A DNA stretch of 64,000 nucleotides from Whitmania pigra (GCA_021613335.1 JAJTWR010000239.1:561001-625000); one strand, 5' to 3'. Shown: positions 1-12,189, counted from the first letter of the stretch. The notes: a model not told the origin generated them from the sequence alone. Numbers and translations are program-made.

Positions 1-3000
1 GGATATGGTGAGAAGTAGTAAGGAATTCAATACCATGCATGACCTATCTATATTTTTGGTAGGTGTTGATATAAATGATATAATGTTTTCTTTATTTAAA
101 TTACATTTACTATTTTATTATCAAAATTTTAAATTTAAACCAGGGATTTCCTTACCAACATGAAGTATACTTGCTTGGAATGGTCTTAAGAGCAGCATCT
201 ATTTTGGCTTTAGCAGTAACTATTTTTAACTTCCTAGTTTTCAGGTACTATTAATTTTTACAATGCCTTACATTTTTTGCATATTACAAGTAAACGATGA
301 TAGACTTCTTTTTTTTTTGGTATTGCGAATTCGTTCACCCTTGGCCATATCCTCGTCGCTTATCATCAAAGGATTCTTGGCATCCTAAAATCGCCTACAT
401 CACTACATGTTTTAAAACACTAAACATTCATCACTCATCATTTATTTTCTTGTGCTTGTAGTAGCTTCAATAAATGGAAACTAAAGAATTGAATCTTAAT
501 ATCAAAAATTCTAATTTCATTATTTTTTGTTCTTCTAGAAGAGTAATTAACAATAGCCCTTCTCTTTCCATAAATGGTGTTTCTTGACAGAGTGTATTAG
601 ATATTTGGGGGTCTTTATTGATGAGCACTTATCTTTTCTCAAACATATCTCTTATGTTCAAAATCATGTTTCTAAGAACATTGGTGTAATTTCTAGAATT
701 CGGCCATTTATTGACGCAAAAGTTATTCTTCTGTTATATTTCTCTCTTATTTACCTTTATCTAACATACTGCAATATAATATGGGCAGCTACTTATAACA
801 CATATTTATATCAATTGAATATATTGCAAAAAAGGATTGTACGAAAAGTTTTCTTATTATCACCCTCATCATCAACTGCTTCTGTCTTCTCTACAGTCTG
901 TTAAATATATCACAAATTCGTAATTTACAAATTGCTCTTTTCATGTTTTCATATGATTTCAATTTTCTTCCAAAAATATTCTTTGGTTTTTTTCATACCA
1001 AGCAATAATTACAGTAATCCTTCACACTTTATACGTAATACCCATGAATATAGTCCGTCTTTCTCCAAATCTACACTTAAATTATTCTCAATTCAATGTT
1101 ATGGCCAAAGACTTTACTCCTCCATACCTTCATTTATCAAAGATCTAACTCAGTTAAACACATGCCCTTTCAAATTACTTTATTTACTATTCAAAATGTC
1201 GTACAAGCAATATTTATTGCGTAGATTTGTGTAGTTACTTTCAGGGTCAGTCCGACAGCGGAGGCGCGTGCTTCCTTAAGGCTTATTTAAATTGGTTTAT
1301 TTAAATTTATTTGCTTTCACTTTTTGTTTTTTTCTGTATATATAACGGCTTCTTTGTTTGTTTGATTCAATAAACTCATAAACATTAAAAAAAATCGTTT
1401 TAAATATTGGTTATAAATAAAGTACATGTTTGTTTTTATGATCAACCCTTCTATTCAAAGAAGTTTTTTATGTGAAGAAACTAACTTATTATGTTTTATT
1501 ACTTGTTACCCCGCCTTGGAGCTCCGACAGGTATCCTCAGAGGAGTTTCCCCCGTCGTCAAACGTATCGGCCCGTTGAATCTCCTTGCGTTTTCGGGGAC
1601 CGCATCCGGTGATCAGCTTCTTTTTTTTTGTTTTCGTTTTTCTTTTTTTTTTCTTTTTCTTTTTCTGGTCTCAACTCTTACCTTCGGCTTTGAGAGGCAC
1701 TCGTTGGCCTTGTTATGCCGGTCAATGCAGCCTGGACTGGAGCGAGTGCGAAAGTTCTCAAGTCGCATACTAACTTCTTTTTACCTGCAAGCTACTACTA
1801 AACACTCATAAATACGTAAATACTCGAGTATACCGCCACCCTAGTATAACGCGAGAGATGGAAATTCACTCTATAAATTAAGGAAAAGTTCAAGTCGCGA
1901 ATATAACGCGAGGGCTGATCTCAAACAACGAACTTATTAAAATACAGTAAAAATTTCATCATTTTTCATCTGTAAAACACAAAGTCAATTGACTTCAAAA
2001 AGTCAAAGGGCTACTCTAAACAGCACTAAAATTATTGTTTATAGTTCGACCGAGTTAGTCCTAAGCTAATCAAATCCTTCAGTAGGATCATTATCTGTCT
2101 CCTCTTCAGAACTTTCATCATCTTCATAGATGGCGTCATCTTCTGTTCCATCCATGGCATTACTTCGGCCACATTTCCTAAAGGACTTCTGTATCATTTC
2201 TACCGGCATTGACTCAACGACAAACAACGGATATATCTGGTCTCTGAGGTAGGCCAGACTTGGTTGTTGTTACCGCATCAGAGCATATCCAGTCGGCGTG
2301 GTTCTCATAATCGTCGTTTACGATCGCAAAATAAATAATTTAAGCTCTGCAAACTGTTCATGTGGATTTTCTGCCGGACATGTCTCGAATATAACGCGAT
2401 GCACAATTTTTCATCTTATTTTTGTCACAAAAGTCTCGCGTTATACTCGAGTATCTGCGGTATGCGAGGCTCCCATTGGCCTTGTTATGTCGACCACATC
2501 CATCACAGTTTTCCTAGAGCAATTATGAAAGCTCAATTGTTTCTTCACACCATGTACTTAATATATGCAAACAGAACCTTATAATTTCTTTGTGGCGGCA
2601 GCCGTTTTGTCCGCAGTTCATATTGCTTTGCGAGTCCGCGTTAGGCCCATTTCTACCGACAATACCGCATTTCTCGGGCAATGATTTGGGCCCATCGTTT
2701 GGTGGATCATTCATACCGGAGACTGACGGCTTTCTCCGACTTTCCTGCTTCTTAAGACATCTGGCTCCTCATGTGCCAGATCAAGAATAAAGCCACGTCT
2801 TCGGCCTCAGGCATCCTTTTCATAACCTTTGTTCTTTCTCGACTTGACAATCCAATCTTGGTGGCCTCTTGCCACTCTCTACCAACACCTGGAGGTAGTG
2901 CCTCACCCCTTCTAGGTCGACTGTGAAGGTCCAGTTGTTTGCTTCTGCAAACAACCCTTCTATTCAAAGGAATTTTTATAAAAAGAAACTAACTTATTAT

Positions 3001-4764
3001 GTGATATAAATAGTAATAACATAGCAGGTACAACATTCTGTTTTTTTTTTAAGGAAAACAAGAAAAGGAGTTGCAACCCACATTCTTCTAAACTTATGTT
3101 TCTCATTAATATGTCTCCTCATCGTGCTATACGTAGCAGAGCAGAGATCAAACATCAAAAGAGAATGTCGCATTTACAACATCCTCAGATATTACTTTAT
3201 TTTGGTTTCCCTAATGTGGAATGGCATGGAAGCTCACAACATGTACCGAATGTTAATAAAAGTCTTCAACAGCCACTTGCGCCATTTTGTTAGAATAGCT
3301 GCCCTTGTTTCCTGGGGTGAGCCGATTATTTAATGTATTTGATGCAAATATGTTATGCTATTCAAATAAAATAGCTTATATTTTAGAATATAATTAAGAA
3401 TTGTATCCAATACATAACTTGATTGTAATAATTTAACATTTGACTTAATACATGAGTGCTCAAAAATTTAATTTAAGATTTGATTTAATAAATGATGCTA
3501 TTAAATTAGAACATTTAAATTTTGTGTGTTTAACAAGTGCAATTTTTTTACTTATTCAGGTATTCCATTACTATTGATCTGCATAACTTTGATATTTGAC
3601 ATCAAAGCATTTGATGGAATCTATATAGAATGCATTTTTAGGTTAGATGTAATAGATTTAACACAAACTAATTAAATATTAAAATAATTTTTAAATATTG
3701 CTATTTATCGGAAATTATCAGTTAATGAAATTGTGCAACTTGTAACCTTTTTGATGTAGATGTGTATAAAGTACACCAGTTTTTATGGGCTAGAAATAAA
3801 TGTTAGAGGAAAGATTTCGATGCATGAGGGGAATCTTAAAAAGCAAAAAATAATCGATAACCAATTATATCACAGAGGGGAAGGCAGACAACGTGTGACA
3901 AGTGCTGATTGTTAATGAAATTGAGAAAATGTTAATCGGCTCAAAAGGCCTTTTTTTTAAAAAAATCCAATTGATAATGTTTTCAATCTAAATACTTACC
4001 GTCAATTTTAACCTTTTTCAAAGATGTTCCTTGAGGCCAACGACAATGTATTTAGCCTGGCTGCTTCCATTGTCTATTATTATATTGCACAACTTGGCAG
4101 TATTTGGTTTGGTCCTCAAAGTACTTTGCCAAGATAAATCTTCTCAATTTAGAAATGGTATTTATGGCGATATGTTTCAAAAGAAATTGCATAAATATCA
4201 AAGAATAAGTTACACTTTTAAATTACGTCCTGTTGTGCTTATTTATTTTTTGAGTCAATAATAAAAATCAGAAATTAAATCCCTCAAATTTAGATTCAAT
4301 GCAAGAAAAGAGTAGCATCAAATCAAGACTGAGCGGTGCGTGTGGAATTTTAGCGCTTCTCGGAGTACCTTGGATCCTGAGTCCTTTTGGCGCCATCCAA
4401 AGAGAAAATAATAAAAACCTCGAATATTTCCAGGGTGTTATTGGGGTTGTTTAACTTAATCATTTTTCAAATATTAAAATAACTTAAATATTTAAAATTT
4501 AATTATTGGTTAATTGTAATTTAAAATGAAGTTAAAAGTTAAAATAATCTTAGCAAGATATCTTTAATTTTGTAGATAATCTTTATTGTGTTTGTGAGTC
4601 TTCAAGGTCTGTTCATCTTTCTATTCCACTGCGTTCGAAATCCTCAAGTTAGAAGTCAGTGGAGAAGCAACATTAGCGCCATTAGAAGCTCCACTTCTAG
4701 GTTGAAATCGAGGAGACAAACAAAGTCAACTCTGGTCTCTCAACTAAAAAGCTTATCTTCTTAA
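1..4764 (+). CDS. Adhesion/secretin-class GPCR, receptor A (5' end outside window)
   Basis: This is the 3' part of a seven-transmembrane receptor gene. Visible exons are ..58, 144-244 (TM1), 3054-3316 (TM2-TM3), 3560-3641 (TM4), 4024-4157 (TM5), 4294-4445 (TM6) and 4576-4764 (TM7, tail and stop). Each has GT/AG borders, phases carry the frame throughout, and most exon lengths equal those of receptor C. Family marks include NLCFSLICLLIVLYVAE in TM2, WNGMEAHNMYRML in TM3 and SLQGLFIFLFHC followed by VRNPQVRSQW after TM7, the last typical of class B/adhesion receptors. The cytoplasmic tail is short and rich in Ser, Arg and Lys. The 2.8 kb intron between TM1 and TM2 holds a LINE fragment and a flanked insertion. 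The extracellular part lies upstream of the window. A plasma-membrane receptor role is inferred from the family; the ligand is unknown. Confidence 0.82.
478..1394 (+). mobile_element. CR1-like LINE, 3' fragment (reverse transcriptase end), degenerate
   Basis: Two short open frames at 584-904 and 932-1234 lie in different frames. Together they read as the end of a non-LTR reverse transcriptase: a YLGVFIDE block, then LTYCNIIWA and LQKRIVRKVF, which are typical CR1/jockey-type thumb and C-terminal motifs. The copy is 5' truncated and frameshifted, so it is dead. It lies in the sense direction in the first visible intron of receptor A and ends near an AATAAA-like stretch and an A-run around 1370-1394. 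Confidence 0.75.
1442..1494 (+). repeat. Left copy of ~50 bp direct repeat flanking an insertion
   Basis: This begins CAACCCTTCTATTCAAAG and ends AACTAACTTATTATG. The same sequence, with a few mismatches, returns at 2951-3003 in the same orientation. Together they bracket the 1495-2950 insertion in the receptor A intron. Confidence 0.75.
1495..2950. mobile_element. Fragment of the hAT-like repeat family, with a nested inverted-repeat element
   Basis: This block matches the inside of the element at 47033-48533 over most of its length. Shared stretches include CGCCTTGGAGCTCCGACAGG near 1512 and 47419, a block near 2620-2720, and the end near 2900. It lacks that element's terminal inverted repeats. 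A separate inverted-repeat element at about 1821-2453 interrupts it. Open frames here (for example 1491-1811) are shared with the 47.3-47.7 kb copy, but I do not recognise a protein in them. Confidence 0.6.
1821..2453. mobile_element. Nested short inverted-repeat element (MITE-like)
   Basis: The left end has TACTCGAGTATA and, after a ~15 bp interruption, ACGCGAGA. The right end carries TCTCGCGTTATACTCGAGTA, the inverse complement. The related copy at 47.6 kb has no counterpart between these ends, so this ~0.63 kb is a later insertion into the larger repeat. No coding potential is recognised. Confidence 0.55.
2951..3003 (+). repeat. Right copy of ~50 bp direct repeat flanking an insertion
   Basis: This is the second copy of the 1442-1494 sequence. 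It ends about 50 bp before the TM2-TM3 exon of receptor A. See the left copy. Confidence 0.75.
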
Positions 4765-5780
4765 AAGCATCATTTTAATCAAAATGGTTATCTTTATTCT
4801 TCTTAAATGGACATTTTGTGATTAATTTAATTGCATTTATTTTTATTTAAAATTTAATTTTTTTTAAGAATATCATTTGCATTAAAATGTATTTTACTTA
4901 AACTATAATTTTGTACATTGCTTAATCATTTCAATTAATTCTATGTTAGTTCATTACATCAGCTTTATCTGTCTGTCCAACGCGATTTTTGTTTATCACT
5001 TGAAAAGGGTGTTCTTTTATATGTTGAGAAATAATAATTTTACTTGTTCTTCCGCGGCAAGCACGTTCTTAAATATCTGAGAAATGGTTTCACATCATTT
5101 CTAATTATTAACAGACAATTTCATGTTGGCTGGTTCAATTTTAAAGTTAATTAAAATTAAAATTGATTCAAAAATAAGATGATGTCGAGTTACTAGTTAA
5201 CATTTTGGATGCATGCTCGAGCATTGAATTGCGAATTTTCCGGAATATATATTTTTAAAACTTTTTGAAAGCATTTATTTTCTTTAAATTAAAATTTAAC
5301 AAATGAATTCCGCCAACTGAAATCTTTATCGTCCGTCATTATTGTTTATCATATTTCGATATGTTACCATTTTAATGATGCTTCAATTTTTTTTTCCATT
5401 TGAATGTTTCTTTTTAAATTTTACAAATTCCAATAAATTGTGGTTTGCAAATAATATTAAGAATTAACTGTAGGAAAAGTACTTAATAATAATAACAATA
5501 ATGGTAATAATAAATAATTAATAATAATAATTATATTGTAACAGAAATAATTTAAAAAAAACATTAATTCCATAAGATTTATTTACAGAACAGAAAAGAT
5601 GAGGACACCCCATTATTTCGTGATAACTGGCTAAAGAAAAATTTGATTGTGGACAAATTTTAATATGTTATGTATATACATTTTTATATTTGTAATTACC
5701 TCTTAAATTTCCAAGGAGATATGTTCTTGCATTATGTTAAAAATTCTAAAAAACCTGATTTCGAGGCGTCTAATAACCAT
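4765..5780. other. Intergenic, AT-rich, no gene seen
   Basis: This is the spacer downstream of receptor A. It is AT-rich with a short TAA/AAT-rich stretch near 5480-5540. No exon homologous to the receptors and no tRNA-like sequence was seen. Confidence 0.6.
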
Positions 5781-5784
5781 GAAA

Positions 5785-6694
5785 TAAACTGTCTAAAATC
5801 AATGAAAATTGACTAATAATTTTGTGAAAAGCATGAGCAAATTTATTGTTAAGATTTGGAGTGAAACTGCCTTCTATTGTTGTAAACTAGTTTTTACAAC
5901 ATCCCCAGACGTTTTCAGATTATAAGATTTAATTCTGGGAAACAGGCTCGCTAGCTCATAACTTTCAAATTTCTGCTCTGGAAAAATGTCTTTCTCATCT
6001 TGGAAGTGAGGATCGAGGCATTACTTTGCTGAAAAATAAAATTTCATACATAATAAGTTTTCCAAAAAGCAGATGATTTTGATGTAATCCACCAAAAGAC
6101 TGTTTCCTATCTAGAAAGGCCAATTCAGTCAATCCTTCACTGGAAATTCCTCCCCAAATTATCACCGAGCCTGCTCAATGATTTAGACTAAAAAATGTTT
6201 CTTTTTCTAATCTGAGGTCATGCCAGTAGAACTGATGACCATCAGGTCCATCCAGGTTAAATTTCTACTCATCTGAAACCATAATATTGCCCCAGCCATA
6301 TCTGTTGGAGAGCATGGTTTTAGCCCATTCCACTCCTGCCAACCTGTGATGGTTTTTAAATACTGAGATTTGTAATTTTTTTCTTATGATAAAACAACAC
6401 TAGATCTCAAATAACTTAACACTGTACTTTTACAAATTTTTAAATCAAAGTTTTTTCTAATTTGATTTATTGAAAATTTACCTGTAAAAACCTTATTTAC
6501 CAGGAGTTTCTGCTGACGAATCGTCAGTTTCTTGGGTTTACTTGGGTGATCATTTTTGCCCCATATTCCTCAGGATCATTTAAGTAATTCCAGACAACAG
6601 TCTTGGATCGATTGAGCTCTTTGGTAATTTCCTTGATCTAATAATTTGCCTGTCTGAAAGCCTCAATCTGCCCCTTCTCCTTGTCAGACAACAT
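5785..6694 (-). pseudogene. Tc1/mariner transposase relic
   Basis: The minus strand, read across several stops and frameshifts, gives a Tc1-type transposase in the right order. First comes an N-terminal helix-turn-helix start (LSDKEKGQIEAFRQANY, from about 6694), then LTIRQQKLLVNKVFTGKFS. Next is the catalytic-core block KFNLDGPDG with YWHDLR and GSVIIWGGISSEG. Near 5900-5930 is a degraded version of the motif that carries the third acidic residue (ENVWG). Inverted termini were not identified, so the true ends are uncertain. It lies between receptors A and B and is inactive. Confidence 0.8.
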
Positions 6695-6699
6695 TTGTC

Positions 6700-8300
6700 C
6701 TCCAGCTATTTATAAATTAGTAATTTTATAAACTTAAAATTAATATTTAACTCTTTTAGAGTTTATACATCGGTAACATTTGCATAAACTGCATTTTGGT
6801 TGCGCAATTATGAACAATTTCAAATTTTCAATTTCAATTTCCTCAACGTTTTCAAACGGCTCTAAAATGCTATTTTGCATATTTTACAAGATTTATAAGT
6901 TAAATTTCTATGAAATTTGGCAGGATGTTTGCATTTGCGGGCTGCATTTATTTAACCCATCGCCCAAAACAGAAGGGCCCGTAAGCCACTAATAAGTCTG
7001 GAATTTCGATTTCCGTATGGAAATTTTGTAAGGCCAACTTTATCGTTAAAAATTATACTTCCACAGTAATTCTAAATTAACAAATTAAAGGAATAACGTT
7101 AAAAAGGTGCTAGAAGAAGTAACTAAAAAACTTAATAAACATGTTGCACCTTTTATTCAACGACGGCTCGCAAAATCTCGCTCCTAATCAAGTTTAATTT
7201 TGCGAACAAACTATTGTTATCTGCATTTATTTATTTATTATCTCAATTTATTTTTTCCTAAAAAAATCCATCTTTAAGTTCTAATCCATTACCTTCAATA
7301 TTGTCAATTATTTATTATATTTAAGTACTATAATATAATCCTAACATATGATAAACTGAAAGATGGCTATAGCAATGTTTCTAATTATAATTATACTTAC
7401 AGACATGGATTTTAACCTAATTTTCTAGTCTTATTATAAAAATTGTTTACTAAAGACTTTGAATATATGTTGATAAATTTCTTATGCTGAATGAATTTTA
7501 ATATAATATTAAGTAAAACTATGCGCCTTCTGTTGTTGAACTGGCCTATCTGAATGCTACAATCTTCCTTTCTCATTTCGGGCAATTTCTCACCTCTAAC
7601 CATTATATAACTAACGTTAATAAACTAAAAAGGAAAACTGCTTAAAAGTTTGTTTGAACCGTGATAATTTAATTTTGTATCCCGCAAACCCATTTCTAAA
7701 TATTTTGGATGGTCCATAACATAACATATTTGTACGTCTTACAAAGCTTAAATATTCTACAAAGTTAAATAATACAAATTATGTTAAAGTCAAGTAGTAA
7801 AGTGAAGTAAAGTCAATTTTTGAAAAAATTATATTGATTAATATACGAGAAATTCAAATAAATTAAGCACTTTCTAGCTACATTATACTGAATATATTTC
7901 AATTTGTCGTCTACTGTTTTTTTGAATATTTGGTAATTATTTTAGATTTGAAAAAGTTTTGGTCAGGACCATTATCATATATTGTGGGAGTTGAAAGTGA
8001 TAATATCTATTTTAGGTTCCCTTTTATTTGTTATTTACATAGATAATTTTTGCTAAACTTTCAAAATATATTATATAAATTACTATTACACATATTTTTG
8101 GTTTATTAATTTGGTGGTTTTATTAGCTCGTTGAGCGATGAATTGTTGCTTCAATAAATGGCTCAAAATTTTTATATTATTCTTGAGCTTAAAGAAATCT
8201 TAACGGAAACTCTAGGTTGTAGTTGCTTAAAATTAACAAATTAACTCTTAATAAAATATTTAATTAACATGTGCCAGAATAACATCAAATAACAGGCCTT
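6700..8300. other. Intergenic, AT-rich, no gene seen
   Basis: This spacer lies between the transposase relic and the promoter of receptor B. Only short chance open frames are present, and nothing was recognised. Confidence 0.6.
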
Positions 8301-8308
8301 CGAAGGGA

Positions 8309-8316
8309 TATAAAAA
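8309..8316 (+). promoter_or_regulatory. TATA box of receptor B
   Basis: TATAAAAA lies about 90 bp upstream of the receptor B start codon, in the context GGGATATAAAAACG. A TTCGAA palindrome sits just upstream (8299-8304). Receptor C also has a TATA box with TTCGAA close by. Confidence 0.6.
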
Positions 8317-8983
8317 CGAAGAATCGTCCTTAATTCGTCTGACCACAAGTTTGTAAAACAGAATCATAAAAATATTTTTAAAAACAAATTTTCAAAATTT
8401 TTAAAAAATGAATTCACACTTTTGTCTGATTGCGAGACTATTATTCTCATTAATGTTCTTATGCGAAACGATAGCCATAAATCATAAGAAATATGATAAG
8501 AAACTGATGATAAATTACACCATGACATCATGTAAGAATAAAATGAGCTCGTGTTTTATCGATCTGAAGTTTGGTCATCTCAACAAATCTTACTCTCAGA
8601 TGTTGCAAGACCTTATCTTTTCAAATGATGATCTCCCAAATAAATGTAGAACAGGTTTGTTAACAGCCACTTAAATGCTAAGATATTACAAATTATAATT
8701 CCGTATAACCACAACTTGATATAATATAATCATACTTTTTATTTTCTAGATATTTGCTTTTCAACAACAATATCTTCCAAAAAAGGAAATTTAAGTTGGC
8801 CTGAAACAACTGCTGGAGAACGATTTGTTCAAAAGTGTTACTATCCGTCGGAAAAAATAAAATATGCTTTCCATGACTGTTTATACAGCAATAAAAATAT
8901 CACATTTTGGCCGAACTATTACGATAATTTTTGTCCTGATCCTCCTCTATCAGAAGAAATTGAAAAGATTAGAAAGGAATATA

Positions 8984-8988
8984 AGGTT
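8984..8988 (+). repeat. 5 bp target-site duplication (left) of LTR element
   Basis: AGGTT directly precedes the LTR and recurs right after the other LTR (12190-12194). It spans the exon 2 / intron 2 boundary of receptor B: AG is the exon end and GTT the intron start. Confidence 0.85.
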
Positions 8989-9222
8989 TGTTGGGTCTTT
9001 GAAACAATAACCAGTTGAACAGAAAACTTTATTGGCGGTCAAATATTCAGGAACAGAAACTAGAACTAAATATCGCTAATGGTCAGTACGTAATATAACC
9101 AACTCGCAATCCCTATCGTATAACAACCGTATCACTCCGTAAACTTGTAGGACTCGAACCAAACTCTAAACTCCCTCGCTCCCGAGGTCTGTTCTTTTTA
9201 TACCCGAAATGACGTCACAACA
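8989..9222 (-). repeat. LTR (3' LTR of minus-strand element)
   Basis: This 234 bp repeat starts TGTTGGGTC and ends GTCACAACA, giving TGTTG/CAACA inverted ends. It matches the right LTR with only about two base changes after the first ten bases (for example at 9042-9043 and near 9084). The pol stop codon lies inside it. Confidence 0.88.
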
Positions 9223-11221
9223 CCTCCACGCCAGCCGAAGAGTCTCCCAGAGCTTTGAGGCGTAATCTTTCTGACCGTCTAGGCAGGGTAAGTCCTTGAT
9301 CCAGTATGTTCGGTCGCTGGAAATTTCTTCGTCCTCTTGGTCGACCTCTGGGTCTTCTCGGCGGTTGTACTGTTGTGGGTATTGTTGTTGTAAGTGTAAC
9401 ATTTCTTGCAGTTGGAGTGGGACCCGGAACCATGCCTGGGTCATCGTCTTCCTCTACTCCGTGTATAGGCCTCAATTGCTCAACGTGCCTCTTCCAAGTA
9501 GGTCCTTTTGGCACGGCCTGTATCAAAACATGGCGAGGTCCCAAGACTTGAACTACAATTGCCGGGATCCATCTAGGAACGCGATCCTTACCCGGACCGA
9601 TGCGTTGTACGTAACAGGGTTTCCCGACATCGAATTTGGTGTTGTTCGTTCTCTTGTTGGACGTAAGATCGTTCTGTCTGTTTTGAAAACGTTTGGCAAT
9701 TTGAGACACCGAAGGTAAAAGTGCGTCTAATTTTCCTCGTCTCCCGTTTCTCTCTGCTTCCGAACTCCAAATCCAGGGTGTTTCTTTTCTGGTTAGACTC
9801 GTTAACGGCTCAGCAATGGTCGAAAGGTTTGGGATGAATTTGTGGTAGAACTGCACTGATCCCAAAAATGAGCGTAATGTTGATGTATTTGTTGGCCTTG
9901 GCATGTTCGTCAAAGCGTCCGCACGTTTCCCCTTTTCTATCCCGCTTTTTGAAATAACGAGTCCCAGATATTCCATCGAATCTTTTGCAAAAATGCACTT
10001 GTTTTTATTGCATCTCAATCCTTTGTCTCGTAACCTTTGTAGTAAAGCTTTCAGGTTTTGAAGATGTTCTTTGGAGTTGGAACCACCGACAAGAATGTCG
10101 TCTAGATAGACTGCGACTCCTTGTAGATCACACGTCAATCTGTCCATTATTTCTTGGAAGTAACCTGGAGCTGAAATTATTCCAAAAGGTAGTCTCGTTT
10201 GAAGTAAAACTCCTCTATTTGTGGTCAACGCGAGTTTTTGTTGACTCTTAGGAGCGAGTTTGACTTGATTGAATGCATCTGCTAAATCAATCTTGCTGAA
10301 GTAACGACTTCCTCCAAGTTTTCTCATAAGATCCTCAGGAAGTGGCATTGGGTATCGGTGAGGTTCCAACTGGGAATTTACGGTCACCGAATAATCTCCG
10401 CAGATTCGAAACTTAGCCTTCTTTTCGCCTGGTCTCAGACTCTTTCGAATCGGAACTATCGGAGTTCCGTAATCATTGAAGTGTGTTGGGATCCAAATCC
10501 CTTTCTTTATTCCTGCATCAAGAGCCTGATTTAGATCTTCCTGAATTGAAAATGGAACTGTTCTTGCTTTCACAAAAATTGGCGTTGCTTCCTGTTTGAA
10601 TTTTACCTCCAGTTCGAAATCTTTCAAACAACCAAGATCTTGCTCGAAACATTCTTTGAAATCGTGGCAAATTTTAAGACATGCTTTTTCGACGGTTTTT
10701 GAATCCGTTTCTTCATCAACCTTGAAAACATGATTGCGTAGCAAGTCCGACATATCGATTTGCAATTCAACTATGGCTTTCCTGCCAAGAATGTTGAGTT
10801 TTGGCAACTTGGTGACATTGAATTCTAGAGGTACTTCTTGAAGGTCTGATGTCGAAACCATCATTTCGCAGACTCCTAAGTTCGAGATTGAGTCCCCAGT
10901 TGCGGAAGTATATTTCGTACTGGAAGGTGTTAGCTTGGGTTTTCCCCACTTGTTCCACACTTCCATTGAGCAAAAGTTATCCCTGGCTCCGCTGTCCAAC
11001 TCGAAAACAAATTCTGAATTTCCAATTTGTAACTTTTGTACGAGAGGGGAGTGGCTCGGAATTGTATGGATTGAATTCACTTTTCTCTCTCTTTTGAACT
11101 TTTTCTTTAAACATGCTTTTTCTAAATGTCCTATGATTTCACAGAAGTTGCATTCCGTTTTGACATGCCTGCAATCATTGGCGTGATGTCCTTTTGTTCC
11201 ACATCTTGGACACGTGGACAC
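9215..11221 (-). pseudogene. pol of Ty3/gypsy element, in-frame internal deletion
   Basis: A 668-residue open frame. In order it has two CCHC zinc knuckles (about residues 5-36), an aspartic protease with LDSGA (about 72-160), and a reverse transcriptase with LPFGIISAPGYFQ and the catalytic block YLDD (about 225-430). The thumb and RNase H connection follow up to about residue 500. The frame then jumps straight into an integrase C-terminal domain (RWIPAIVVQVLGPRHVLI) and a basic tail. RNase H and the integrase core are absent, yet the frame is open across the join. Full-length relatives are usually over 1,000 residues. The stop codon lies within the 3' LTR. Confidence 0.88.
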
Positions 11222-11918
11222 ATCTTGGAAATTTAGAGAGTTGCTGTACTTGGCGTCTTGGTTTGAAATTCACTTTTTCTTGTTTGTTGTCGGCAGGTTT
11301 GAACACTTTCATTACCGGTTCGTCCGGTGTGCCGTGTACTGTGGCTTTGGCAACCTTAGCAGATTCTTCCACTTCCGTAGCAATTTCAACAGCCCGATTG
11401 AAAGTTAATTCATCATCTGGAATTTTGAAAAGCGACTTGAGAACCGCCTCGTTGTCAACAGAACATACAAATCTCGTTCTCAAGGCTTCGTCGAGTGTGT
11501 CCTCAATACTAGGAAAGTCGCACGTAGAAGCTGCTGTTCGAATTTTCGCCGCGAGTTCTTGAATGGTCTCGCCAGGTTGCCTTTTTATCTCGGTCCAAAA
11601 TCTAAACCTTTCTCTCACAATGAATCTTTTGGGGTTGAAATTTTCCGTCATTACTGCTTGAATTTCCGAAAAGTCTAACTTATTGACTTCGCATGGAATT
11701 GTCTTTTGTGAAGCCGCAGTTTGTAAGAGTTTGTAAATTGAAGTTGACTGGTTTGTGAGAAAAACTTGAGTAATTTTTGAGGTCGGAATAGAGTTTGCTT
11801 CTGTAAAGGTTTGAAACCGACTCATGTAGTCACCCCACAGCTCTTTATTCGGTTCGAAAGGCACAAAATTAGGGATGGTCGTAGAATTCTCAGCAATTGA
11901 ACGAACCAGGGTTTCCAT
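11175..11918 (-). pseudogene. gag of Ty3/gypsy element
   Basis: A 247-residue frame with a retrotransposon gag-type capsid region (for example ERFRFWTEIKRQPGETIQEL). It starts about 40 bases inside the 5' LTR. It ends within the zinc-knuckle region, where the knuckle residues lie in the pol frame; the two frames overlap by 47 bp. I cannot tell whether this is a programmed frameshift or a lesion. In related elements the knuckles usually close gag, so an indel just upstream of 11221 is plausible. Confidence 0.82.
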
Positions 11919-11955
11919 TTGTTTCGAAAATAGTTCCAGAAATTTAGCTTTGAAA

Positions 11956-12189
11956 GCTTTGGTCTTTGAAACAATAACCAGTTGAACAGAAAACTTTATT
12001 GGCGGTCAAATATTCAGGAACAGAAACTAGAACTTAATATCGCTAATGGCCAGTACGTAATATAACCAACTCGCAATCCCTATCGTATAACAACCGTATC
12101 ACTCCGTAAACTTGTAGGACTCGAACCAAACTCTAAACTCCCTCGCTCCCGAGGTCTGTTCTTTTTATACCCGAAATGACGTCACAACA
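11956..12189 (-). repeat. LTR (5' LTR of minus-strand element)
   Basis: Second LTR copy. It ends GTCACAACA next to the AGGTT duplication at 12190-12194. Its inner edge has lost the TGTTGGG start seen in the other LTR. Confidence 0.85.

Larger units (their letters stand above)
8989..12189 (-). mobile_element. Ty3/gypsy-type LTR retrotransposon, internally deleted, non-autonomous
   Basis: A 3.2 kb element with two near-identical LTRs, a 5 bp target-site duplication and gag-pol on the minus strand. The order protease, reverse transcriptase, integrase C-terminus fits Ty3/gypsy (Mag-like) elements. RNase H and the integrase zinc-binding and catalytic core are missing. The inner edge of the 5' LTR is altered and no primer-binding site starting TGG follows it; only about 40 bases separate it from the gag start. 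LTR similarity points to recent insertion. It interrupts receptor B. Confidence 0.88.
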
